Source: WLJO01 sp046597895
GTDB lineage: Bacteria > Actinomycetota > Acidimicrobiia > Acidimicrobiales > Ilumatobacteraceae
DNA length: 13,133 nucleotides
Direction of reading: 5' to 3'
Assembly (NCBI GenBank): GCA_046597895.1
Contig: JBKJJS010000069.1
Coordinates: 1 to 13,133, forward strand
Position 1 is the first letter of the stretch; the number at the start of each line of letters is the position of its first letter. The translations under genes were made by a program, and so were the position numbers. The notes beneath the pieces are model-generated. The model had not been told where the DNA came from. It searched no databases and worked only from the letters and a program-made list of their open reading frames with translations. This document shows, piece after piece, positions 1 through 6,682 of this stretch.

Positions 1-262
1 ATCCGAAGACGACGCCTCCGGCCACGACGACGAGCCGGCGGACCTGGGCCGTTGTCGGGCGCGGCGATCGGGTGAACAACAGAGTGACGGCGGCGAGGAT
101 CGATGAGATCGTCGCCCGCCCGACTCCGGCGATGGTGGGGTCCATGCCGCGCACGGCGATCTTCGTCATCGGCAGGCTGAAGCTGAAGATGAGCACGCCG
201 AGGGCGGCCAGCCCCAGCCCCGCATTCGGGCGGTGGTGCACCCGCCGAGCCTCACACAACAC
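1..262 (-). CDS. EamA/DMT-family permease, N-terminal part (cut by window edge)
   Basis: The reverse strand encodes the first 87 residues of a hydrophobic protein. The stretch GVLIFSFSLPMTKIAVRGMD is followed by a PTIAGVGRATIS segment and a second hydrophobic run ending VVVAGGVVFG at the edge. A helix with a Ser/Pro-rich break, then a basic loop with Gly-Arg-Ala, is the usual opening of drug/metabolite transporter (DMT, EamA) proteins that move small metabolites across the inner membrane. The chosen start is the GTG at 260-262, 16 bases downstream of the LLM gene's stop on the same strand, so the two are probably co-transcribed. A GTG seven codons further in is an alternative start. The substrate is unknown, and the C-terminal repeat lies outside the window. 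Confidence 0.7.
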   Translation of the reverse strand, partial: MLCEARRVHHRPNAGLGLAALGVLIFSFSLPMTKIAVRGMDPTIAGVGRATISSILAAVTLLFTRSPRPTTAQVRRLVVVAGGVVFG

Positions 263-278
263 GGTGCTCGAAGGCGTC

Positions 279-1166
279 TCAGAATAGGTAGGGCGCCAAC
301 TTCTCGAAGCTGTCGCCCGAGAACGGGCTGACCTGGACGCGCGAGAGCCCGGCATCGGCGAGGGCGAGCATCGATGCTGCCACCTTCTCGGGATGACCGT
401 AGAAGCCGCCGAAGAAGCTGTCGCCGAGCATCTCCTCGACGGCCTTGGTCTGCGGGTCGTCGCCGGCGCTGCACAGGATGAAGACACTGAGCGGAGCGGT
501 CTCGTTGACGGCGTGGACCTTGGCGACGAGGTCGTGCAGGTGGCTGATCGGGATGGCCGCCAGTTTGGGGAGATCGAGGGCCCCGTCACGGGTGGCGGCC
601 GAGATGAGCTTCAGTTCGATCCGGTCGCAGTACGGGCCGGCCCCTTTGATCGTGCGGTCGCCGCCGAGCGACGCCACGAGCGGGGGCGGCGCGATGGGGT
701 GTTCCTGAGGGCCGAGGAAGGGCACTTCGATGTCGTAGTACGTCCCGTGGTACGACGCCTTGCCGGTGTCGAACAGTTGCCGCACGATGTGCACCGCTTC
801 GATGAGCCGCCCGGCGCGATCCCTCGGTTCCGGGTACTCGAGGCTCGCACCGATGGCTTCGTCCTTGCTCCACCCGGCACCAAGGCCGGCCTCGAAGCGG
901 CCATTCGAGACGAGTTGCATCTGCCACGCCGCCTGTGCGAATTCGACGGGAGAGCGGAACAGGTTGTTGGCGAACGACGTCGTGAGCTGGCAGCGCGTGG
1001 TCGTCGCCGCGAAGACGCCCAGCGTCACCCATGCGTGGGGGAAGGGGCGAGTGCCGGACCACAGGTGGTCGGCGCACCCCAGCACCTGCCAACCCTCGGC
1101 CTCGCGCTGGCGAGCCCAGGTCGCAGGGTCCAGGTCGACCGTCATGAAGTTGGCGATGAATTCCAC
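279..1166 (-). CDS. LLM-class flavin/F420-dependent oxidoreductase
   Basis: This 295-residue protein has the length and motif order of the luciferase-like monooxygenase TIM barrel. It starts with a short beta-strand (MEFIANFMTV), has DHLWS at 33-37 where the family keeps its active-site His region, and carries NGRFEAGLGAGWS at 88-100, the strongest family signature (usual form GRxxLGVGxGW). The centre PLVASLGGDRTIKGAG resembles the phosphate-binding part of F420 or FMN enzymes. Such proteins oxidise or reduce alcohols, aldehydes or CoA-linked intermediates in the cytoplasm using F420 or FMN. Cofactor and substrate cannot be told apart here. The ATG start fits the family N-terminus. It lies downstream of selD, but 158 bases with two hairpins separate them, so it probably has its own promoter. 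Confidence 0.85.
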   Translation of the reverse strand: MEFIANFMTVDLDPATWARQREAEGWQVLGCADHLWSGTRPFPHAWVTLGVFAATTTRCQLTTSFANNLFRSPVEFAQAAWQMQLVSNGRFEAGLGAGWSKDEAIGASLEYPEPRDRAGRLIEAVHIVRQLFDTGKASYHGTYYDIEVPFLGPQEHPIAPPPLVASLGGDRTIKGAGPYCDRIELKLISAATRDGALDLPKLAAIPISHLHDLVAKVHAVNETAPLSVFILCSAGDDPQTKAVEEMLGDSFFGGFYGHPEKVAASMLALADAGLSRVQVSPFSGDSFEKLAPYLF

Positions 1167-1215
1167 GCGGAGAGTCTGACCGGCGCCGCCGCCGCCCCCT
1201 CAATTCCCGCCGGAC

Positions 1216-1236
1216 CCCCGCCCGCCCTGGGCGGGG
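1216..1236 (-). terminator. GC-rich hairpin between selD and the LLM gene
   Basis: CCCCGCCC and GGGCGGGG form a perfect 8-bp stem around a 5-base loop. It lies about 90 bases past the selD stop and 50 bases before the LLM start. No U-tract follows on either strand, so intrinsic termination is possible but not shown. Actinobacterial terminators often lack a U-tract. Confidence 0.35.
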
Positions 1237-1237
1237 C

Positions 1238-1253
1238 GGATGATGGATCATCC
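1238..1253. repeat. Short inverted repeat next to the GC-rich hairpin
   Basis: GGATGA and TCATCC form a perfect 6-bp stem around TGGA, one base from the larger hairpin at 1216-1236. The pair may act as a tandem terminator for selD, or the palindrome may be a regulator site upstream of the LLM gene. The sequence alone does not decide. Confidence 0.35.
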
Positions 1254-1324
1254 TGAGGCACGGGAGGCGCTGGTGGGTGCCGCTGAACTAACCGACGTGG
1301 ACCGCGCACTCGCGAGAGGATCCC

Positions 1325-2359
1325 CTACACGAGGGTGATTCGACCCGGCGGGCCGGCCACGACCTCCCCGATGACGACGCCGTCGTGGATTGACCCCGCG
1401 TGCTCGGCGGGGCAGGCCACCAGCAGGCCGCCGGATGTCTGCGGATCGGCGACGAGGGAGCGGTCGTCGTCGGTCCCGCCTACCAGAGCGTCGCCTACGA
1501 AGTCGAGGTTGCGCTGTGTGCCCCCGGGAACGAAGCCGTCGACGATGAGGGAGCGCACGCCGTGGATCACCGGCAGCTCATGCAAGTCAAGCCGTGCGGC
1601 CGCCCCGCTCGCCGCCAGCAGCTTGTGCAGATGGCCGGCGAGACCAAACCCCGTGACGTCGGTCATGGAGTGGGCGCCGGCGCGGCGGGCGTCACGGGCC
1701 GCCGGCCCGTTGAGTCGGCGCATGGATGCCACGGCGGCGGCGAACGGCTCGTCGAGACGCCCGCCCGGGCGGATCGCTGACGCGTCGAGATGCTTGTGAG
1801 CGGTAGCGATGACACCGGTACCGATCGACTTCGTGAGTACGAGCACGTCGCCGACCTGGGCGGCCGCATTCGTCAGGGCCTCACACCCGACAGCAAGTTC
1901 GCCGATGACGACCTGCCCGTACATCGGTTCAGGACCATCAACGGTGTGGCCGCCCGCCACGATCCATCCGCCCTCGGTCGCAGTGGCCGCGCCCCCGGCG
2001 AACACGGCTCGGAGGAGATCAAGGGACAACACATCCCTCGGCCAGACAGCGATGTTGAGCGCGAACAGCGGCTCGGCCCCCATGGCGTAGATGTCGCTCA
2101 CGGCGTTGGCGGCGGCGATGGCCCCGAACGTGAACGGATCGTCGACCACCGGGGCGAAGAAGTCCACCGTTGCGACAAGGGCGCGACCGTCCGGACGGCG
2201 CCACACCGCGGCGTCGTCTCCGGTTTGGATCCCGACGATCAGGTCAGGATGCACGCTCGATTGCAGGGGCGACAGAACCTGTGCCAGCTCGGCGGGGCCG
2301 AGCTTGCTGGCTCAACCGGCGCCGTGGCTGAAGGCGGTAAGCCTCACGGGGTCGTTCAT
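1325..2359 (-). CDS. selD: Selenide, water dikinase SelD, selenocysteine-containing
   Basis: SelD makes selenophosphate from selenide and ATP, the selenium donor for selenocysteine and selenouridine. The frame from the ATG at 2357-2359 gives 344 residues. It opens MNDPVRLTAFSHGAG, then TGA (codon 16), then ASKLGPAELAQVL. The family has LTxxSxGxGCxxK here, so TGA replaces the catalytic Cys and Lys19 is the invariant Lys. Further family motifs follow: GDDAAV (47-52), TVDFFAPVVDDPF (64-76), ANAVSDIYAMG (84-94), then GGHTVDGPEP, MTDVTGFGLAGHL and DPQTSGGLL. The second Cys of the usual C-x-C pair is Ser18. GGAG lies three bases before the ATG. A start at the GTG at 2252-2254 would remove the active-site loop and is rejected as the true start. 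The gene lies 31 bases downstream of the enoyl-CoA hydratase. Function is very well supported, and Sec insertion is strongly inferred from position and the adjacent hairpin. Confidence 0.92.
2283..2311 (-). promoter_or_regulatory. Candidate bacterial SECIS stem-loop of selD
   Basis: The bases right after the in-frame TGA fold into a strong hairpin on the coding strand. GCCAG pairs with CTGGC at the base, CAAG bulges on one side, and CTCGGC pairs with GCCGAG around CCC. Alternatively AGCTCGGC pairs with GCCGAGCT as an uninterrupted 8-bp stem. The apical loop begins 16 bases after the TGA, inside the range known for bacterial SECIS elements, which bind SelB within the coding region. SECIS loops usually carry a G near the loop start. 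Here one appears only if the top two base pairs open, so the fit is good but not perfect. Confidence 0.75.
2312..2314 (-). other. In-frame TGA read as selenocysteine (selD codon 16)
   Basis: The plus strand reads tca here, which is TGA on the coding strand in the selD frame. Family-typical sequence lies on both sides (LTAFSHGAG before, ASKLGPAELAQVL after), so the frame is not shifted. Other genes in the window end in TGA as a normal stop, which argues against a general change of the code. Confidence 0.88.
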
Positions 2360-2390
2360 CGGCTCCGACGGTAGTGGGTGCCGAGACTCG

Positions 2391-3338
2391 TTACCCCTCC
2401 TGGGAGATCTCGTCGACGAGACCCCAGGCCAGGGCCGTCTCGGCGTCGATGCGGGCGCCCGTGAGCGCGAGCCAGGCCGTGCGATGGCGGCCGATGCGTC
2501 GCGGGAGGCTGACGGTGCCCCCTGCCCCGGGGATCAGCCCGAGTCCCATCTCCGGGAGCGAGATCACAGTGTCCGGGTGGGCCACGACGCGTCTGGTGAA
2601 GGCCGGTAGTTCGATCCCCGCGCCCATGCACGCTCCGTGCAGGTGTACCTCCATACGGTGGCCGACGGCGGCCATGAGGCGGGCCGGGCTCCGGGTGAGC
2701 CGGATCAGGTGGGCTCGGACCGGGTCGGGGAACGTGCCGAACTCCGTCAGGTCGCCACCGCTACAGAACGACGGCCCTGCACCGTCGAGGAGGACGGATT
2801 CGATGGAGTCGTCGGCAACAACGAGAGCCAGGGCGTCGGCGAGTTCGTCACGCAGCCGCCGGCTGAACGCGTTGTGGACGTGGGGTCGGCTGAGCGTGAG
2901 GTGTAGCCGGTCGCCTGTGCGTTCCATCCGTACCGCCGGTCCGATCTCGGACAGACGCGGTCGCACGCTGTAACCCTGACGCCATGCACCGAACTCAGGG
3001 CCACCCTGCAACATCGAGTACACCGTCGACTCGGCGACAAGGCCGTCCTCGACTGAACGACCCTCGCTGCCGCGCAGCAGCAGCACAAGGGCGATGGCCG
3101 CCATCGGGGCGCGTTCGGCGGCCTCGACGATGAGGTCCACCCCGCCGTCGCCGATGACCGCATCGGCGACGGCCAGCGGCTGTCGGGCGATGAAGAGTGC
3201 CGTCAGCGAACGTAGTGTCGCGGGGTCGAGTGCGGCCTCGTCGTCAGGCTCGACGATGACAACGGTCCCGGCCAACTGTTCGTGGGCGAGGCCGGCCGAG
3301 ACCATCGCCGCCAGCTCGGAGGTGGAGTACCGGTGCAC
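2391..3338 (-). CDS. Enoyl-CoA hydratase/isomerase (crotonase) with N-terminal extension
   Basis: Residues 133-315 are a crotonase domain, which binds acyl-CoA and hydrates or isomerises enoyl-CoA in the cytoplasm. PSFCSGGDLTEFG (189-201) gives the first oxyanion-hole segment. HGACMGAGIELPAF (234-247) holds Glu243, and LPEMGLGLIPGAGGT (261-275) holds Glu263. Both Glu match the catalytic pair of true hydratases. The first 130 residues, with LLLRGSEGRSVEDGLVAES at 87-105, are not part of a standard crotonase of about 260 residues and look like a weak extra half-domain. The core is short at the C-terminus, ending soon after WGLVDEI, so the trimerising helices seem missing. The start is GTG at 3336-3338, only 26 bases from the divergent CoA-transferase start, which suggests a shared promoter and pathway. 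Confidence 0.83.
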   Translation of the reverse strand: MHRYSTSELAAMVSAGLAHEQLAGTVVIVEPDDEAALDPATLRSLTALFIARQPLAVADAVIGDGGVDLIVEAAERAPMAAIALVLLLRGSEGRSVEDGLVAESTVYSMLQGGPEFGAWRQGYSVRPRLSEIGPAVRMERTGDRLHLTLSRPHVHNAFSRRLRDELADALALVVADDSIESVLLDGAGPSFCSGGDLTEFGTFPDPVRAHLIRLTRSPARLMAAVGHRMEVHLHGACMGAGIELPAFTRRVVAHPDTVISLPEMGLGLIPGAGGTVSLPRRIGRHRTAWLALTGARIDAETALAWGLVDEISQEG

Positions 3339-3364
3339 GTCGATTCCCGTACGCTACGCGGCCC

Positions 3365-4600
3365 GTGACCATGGTTGATCTCCGCCCCGTTCTCGTCGCC
3401 CCGCACGACGCGGCAGCGGGTGCTTCGGCGTGGGCGGCGTCGGGTGCCATGGCCCTCACTGGGCGCCGGAGTGGCCCGCCACTTCGAGGTCCGGCGGCGG
3501 TAGCTCCGGTCATGGTGGTGCTCGCCGAGCGCCTTCGTCGGTTGTCGGAATTGGTCGGGCGAGTAGTCGACGTCGATGGCCCTTCACTGCTGGGCGAACG
3601 AGCCGCGCTCACGGGTCACGGCCGCCAAGGGCACGTCAGCTGCGGTGGATCAGGCCGGCTCCTACGGGCGGCAGACGGCTGGATCGCCGTGTCGTTGGCC
3701 CGGGACGACGACGTCGCCTCAGTGCCCGCGTGGTTGGAAGCGGAGATCGACAGCGGTGATCCGGTCGCGCTCGAGTCCGCCATCGCCGAGCGGCCGTGCG
3801 CCCGGCTCGTCGAGCGGGCGATCCTGCTCGGGATGCCGTGCGCCGCTCTCGGGGAGGTGACGGGGTCGTTCATCAATGCGCACCACCTCGGCGCGGCCGA
3901 CGCCATGACGAGTGTGGCGTCGGCCGTGGTGGTGGACCTGTCGTCACTGTGGGCGGGTCCACTGTGCACCCAACTGCTCGCCGACGCAGGGGCGACGGTG
4001 ATCAAGGTCGAGAGTACGACTCGACCGGATGGTGCCCGTCGCGGGTCCCCGGCGTTCTTCGATCTGCTGCACGCCGGCAAGCAGAACGTGGCACTCGATC
4101 TCACGACGCCCATGGGCCTTCGGACGTTGCACCAACTGCTCGACCGCGCCGATGTCGTCGTCGAGGCTTCAAGGCCCCGCGCTCTCCAACAGTTGGGCGT
4201 CGATGCCTGGTCGACGTCGGCCAGAGTGTGGCTCTCCATCACCGGCTACGGCCGGGATCACGCGTCGCGGGTGGCGTTCGGCGACGACGCCGCAGTGGCT
4301 GGTGGACTGGTGGCATGGGACCACGAAGGCCCGGTATTTGCCGCCGACGCCGCGGCTGACCCGATCGCCGGTCTCATCGGAGCAGTCGCGGTGTTGGACC
4401 GCCTGGCGATCGGCGGTCGTTGGCTCGTCGATCTCGCGCTGGCCCGGTCGGCGGCGTTGATGACGGCCGACGGCCCCGGCAGGGGCGCGTGGCATGGCGA
4501 CATTGCCTCGCCCCGCGCCCGGCCGTCGCGTGGCCGGGCCGCCGGACTCGGTGACGACACTGACCGGATCGTTGCGCGGCTCAATGGGGCGTCGGGCTAG
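3365..4600 (+). CDS. CaiB/BaiF-type CoA-transferase with rearranged domain order
   Basis: Residues about 188-345 carry the class III CoA-transferase start: VVVDLSSLWAGPLCTQLLAD, GATVIKVES (209-217), HAGKQNVALDL (236-246) and SITGYGRD (291-298). ADPIAGL (331-337) supplies Asp332, which is placed like the catalytic Asp that carries the CoA-linked acyl group. In normal family members of about 400 residues this part is N-terminal. Here some 185 residues come before it. Their GRLLRAADGWIAVSLARDDD (97-116, a 20-residue stretch) and LVERAILLGMPCAALGEV resemble the usual C-terminal part, and little follows residue 360. The protein therefore looks permuted. It may still transfer CoA between acids, or act as an unusual partner subunit. 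GTG at 3365 is chosen, with ATG at 3371 as the alternative. The last 20 bases overlap the convergent MaoC-like gene. Confidence 0.8.
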   Translation: MTMVDLRPVLVAPHDAAAGASAWAASGAMALTGRRSGPPLRGPAAVAPVMVVLAERLRRLSELVGRVVDVDGPSLLGERAALTGHGRQGHVSCGGSGRLLRAADGWIAVSLARDDDVASVPAWLEAEIDSGDPVALESAIAERPCARLVERAILLGMPCAALGEVTGSFINAHHLGAADAMTSVASAVVVDLSSLWAGPLCTQLLADAGATVIKVESTTRPDGARRGSPAFFDLLHAGKQNVALDLTTPMGLRTLHQLLDRADVVVEASRPRALQQLGVDAWSTSARVWLSITGYGRDHASRVAFGDDAAVAGGLVAWDHEGPVFAADAAADPIAGLIGAVAVLDRLAIGGRWLVDLALARSAALMTADGPGRGAWHGDIASPRARPSRGRAAGLGDDTDRIVARLNGASG

Positions 4601-5342
4601 GGCCGGTTCGCCCTTCGAGCTCGACGATCGCCTCGTGTTCGAGGGTGGCCACGACGTGGCCGTCCACCTCGATGATCACGTCCAGCACGACCCGCTCGCC
4701 GCTCCGGTGGAACCGGTCGACCACGGTGGCGTGGATTCCGGCCCACGATCCCTCCGGCGCCAACGCATGGTGCGAGATACGGCTACGAGTGTGGATCCAG
4801 GGGCCCCGCGCCAGTTCGGCGTGCACCACGTGGTTCGCAAGTGCCGGCCAGACCGCGGGATGCACGACGCCCGCCTTCTCGTAGACGTCGAGATCATCGC
4901 CAGCCCTTGACCCGTACGACGCACCGAACTCACCTTCAAGGCGCACGTGTCGGGTGGCCAGCCGATCGCCTGCCCGCGCCGCCGGCGCGGCATCGGAATC
5001 GGGAAACGCCCTCAGCACGGCCCGAGCGTGGTCGTTCCCCGGTGCCAAGGCATCCACCACGATGTCACCCGCATCCCGCCTCGGCCGGCATGTCAGCGCG
5101 TCGCCCCGGTGGACGGGACCGCGGAAGCGCACTTCGCCCCCGCCCCGGCGCACCCAGTCGAGTCCCCAGATCGCCACGATCGGATGAGTGAGGTAGGCGT
5201 ACGTCGTGACGCCCGCCACGAGTGCCGCCGGGAAGCCAGCGGCGCGGGCGCCCTCGTCGGTGTGGATGCGATTGCGGGCGTGCTCGGGAAGGTTCTGAGC
5301 GATGACATCCCACGGTTCGGGGGCTGGCTCTGGTCGCGACAC
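4581..5342 (-). CDS. MaoC-like double-hotdog protein, possible enoyl-CoA hydratase 2
   Basis: The 253 residues appear to hold two hotdog folds, about 20-105 and 130-245. The first carries ARNRIHTDEGARAAGF (22-37) followed by LVAGVTTYAYL. This resembles the N-x-x-H-x-D segment and central helix of (R)-specific enoyl-CoA hydratases and MaoC dehydratases, with Asn24 and His27 as candidate catalytic-loop residues. VRFRGPVHRGDAL (71-83) is the usual strand and turn after the helix. The second half is less conserved and has no clear active site, as in other two-hotdog eukaryote- and actinobacteria-type enzymes. The start is GTG at 5340-5342, 16 bases after the P450 stop, so the two form an operon. 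A role in hydrating a CoA-linked product of the P450 pathway is inferred. A thioesterase is the main alternative. Confidence 0.7.
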   Translation of the reverse strand: MSRPEPAPEPWDVIAQNLPEHARNRIHTDEGARAAGFPAALVAGVTTYAYLTHPIVAIWGLDWVRRGGGEVRFRGPVHRGDALTCRPRRDAGDIVVDALAPGNDHARAVLRAFPDSDAAPAARAGDRLATRHVRLEGEFGASYGSRAGDDLDVYEKAGVVHPAVWPALANHVVHAELARGPWIHTRSRISHHALAPEGSWAGIHATVVDRFHRSGERVVLDVIIEVDGHVVATLEHEAIVELEGRTGPSPTPH

Positions 5343-5358
5343 GACAGCCTCAGCAACC

Positions 5359-6633
5359 TCAGCGTGCCGGGGTGAACCCGATATGCAACTCCTTGAGGGC
5401 CCGCAGCGCGAAGTTCGGCGCGATGTCGAACGTGTTCATCGGCGACCCGTCCTCGTTCGTGAGGAACCACATCTCGTCGACGCGTTCGACGAGCGCTTTG
5501 AATCCGAGCAGCAACTCACGTCGGGCCAATGGTGCACCGAGGCAGTGGTGTGTCCCCGCCCCGAACGCGAGGTGGGTGCGCGTGTTCTGCCGGTCGAGGT
5601 CGAGGTCTGCCGGGCACTCGAAGTGGCGGTCGTCCCGGTTGGCGGCGGCGTACCGGACGTTGACGGTCGAACCCGCAGGGATCATGACGCCGCTGAGCTC
5701 GACATCGTTGCGGGTGACCCGGAACAGGCCCTGCACGGGTCCCTCGAGGCGGAGCACTTCTTCCACGAGCGCTGGCAGGTACTTCTCGGGGTCGGACTTG
5801 AGTTGCGCCCACGCCTCCGGCCGCTGGATGAGCAGCATCACACCAGCCGCAATGGCGTTCGTGGAGGTCTCGGACCCGCCGACGAAGGTGTCGGCCATCA
5901 TCTCGGCGTGCAACTCGTTGTCGTTGAGCGTGCGCCCCCACTCGGGGATCTCCATGTTGACGATGTCCGAGAGGAGCGTGTCGTCAGGCTCCTTGCGCAA
6001 CCGTTCGAAGATCGGTTGGAAGTAGTGCTGGGCCTCGATCTCCATCTCGGTCGACCACAGCGCCTCCTCTTCGGTCTGCATCATTCCGAGCCGCTGCACC
6101 CACGCGTCCGTCCACGCTTTGATGCGCCAGATGTCCTCCTCCTTGGCTCCCATCTGCTTGCCGATGACGATGAGCGGCAACGGGACGGCGAACTCTTTCA
6201 CCCAGTCGCACGTTCCTCTGTCGATGAACGCGTCGATCAGACGATGGCCGAGCGCTTCCACGAACTCGTCGAGGAGCTTGATCTTGGACGGCCGGAACGC
6301 GTGGTCGAACAACGCCCGCATCTGTTTGTGGTTCGGGTCGTCGCGCCCGGCCAGCGTCGGTGCCGGCGTCCACCCCTTCTCTTCGTACAGCGCCTGGATC
6401 TTGTTCGCCCGCTCGACCATCTCCGGCGTCATCATGCGGGCCCGCATGCGGATGCCGTTGGCGAAGTTCTCGGTGTCGAAGATGACGGTCCGCAGGTCGT
6501 CGTAGCGGGTGACGACGTAGAAGCCGGTCAGCGGGTCGAGCCACACGGGCGCCTCGTCGCGCAGCACTTCGTACGCGTCGTACGGACACTTATTGGTCTC
6601 GGGATTGAAGAAGTTGACTTCGTCGAGGCGCAT
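5359..6633 (-). CDS. Cytochrome P450, soluble bacterial type
   Basis: This is a 424-residue P450 with all diagnostic elements. The I-helix oxygen-activation site is TFVGGSETST (249-258). The K-helix ExxR is Glu292-Val-Leu-Arg295 in VEEVLRLEGP. The heme-binding loop is HLAFGAGTHHCLGAPLAR, with Cys364 as the axial thiolate ligand. There is no membrane anchor, so it should be cytoplasmic and need a separate ferredoxin and reductase, neither of which is in the window. It hydroxylates an unactivated C-H bond, and the substrate could be a fatty acid, terpenoid or steroid given the CoA-chemistry neighbours. ATG at 6631-6633 fits the family N-terminus, and a purine-rich AGGGGG lies just upstream. It leads a two-gene unit with the MaoC-like gene and diverges from the hydrolase. 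Confidence 0.95.
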   Translation of the reverse strand: MRLDEVNFFNPETNKCPYDAYEVLRDEAPVWLDPLTGFYVVTRYDDLRTVIFDTENFANGIRMRARMMTPEMVERANKIQALYEEKGWTPAPTLAGRDDPNHKQMRALFDHAFRPSKIKLLDEFVEALGHRLIDAFIDRGTCDWVKEFAVPLPLIVIGKQMGAKEEDIWRIKAWTDAWVQRLGMMQTEEEALWSTEMEIEAQHYFQPIFERLRKEPDDTLLSDIVNMEIPEWGRTLNDNELHAEMMADTFVGGSETSTNAIAAGVMLLIQRPEAWAQLKSDPEKYLPALVEEVLRLEGPVQGLFRVTRNDVELSGVMIPAGSTVNVRYAAANRDDRHFECPADLDLDRQNTRTHLAFGAGTHHCLGAPLARRELLLGFKALVERVDEMWFLTNEDGSPMNTFDIAPNFALRALKELHIGFTPAR

Positions 6634-6648
6634 GCCCGAACCCCCTGG

Positions 6649-6676
6649 TTGTCGGTACCTGCCGTCGTTCTAGCAT
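6649..6676 (+). promoter_or_regulatory. Candidate promoter for the hydrolase gene run
   Basis: TTGTCG at 6649-6654 and TAGCAT at 6671-6676 are separated by 16 bases. They match four of six positions each of the housekeeping -35 and -10 hexamers. Transcription would then begin at or next to the ATG at 6683, giving a leaderless message, which is common in actinomycetes. No ribosome-binding site is seen between -10 and ATG, in keeping with this. Confidence 0.4.
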
Positions 6677-6682
6677 CACACC

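Noticed and set aside
1167..1324. tRNA-Sec gene near selD
   Set aside because: Neither strand of this gap shows a T-loop GGTTCGA-type motif, a TCA anticodon arm or a long acceptor stem.
1325..2254. selD as a 309-residue protein starting at the GTG at 2252-2254
   Set aside because: It would lack the catalytic loop and the invariant Lys. Family-matching sequence continues upstream through the TGA to the ATG at 2359.
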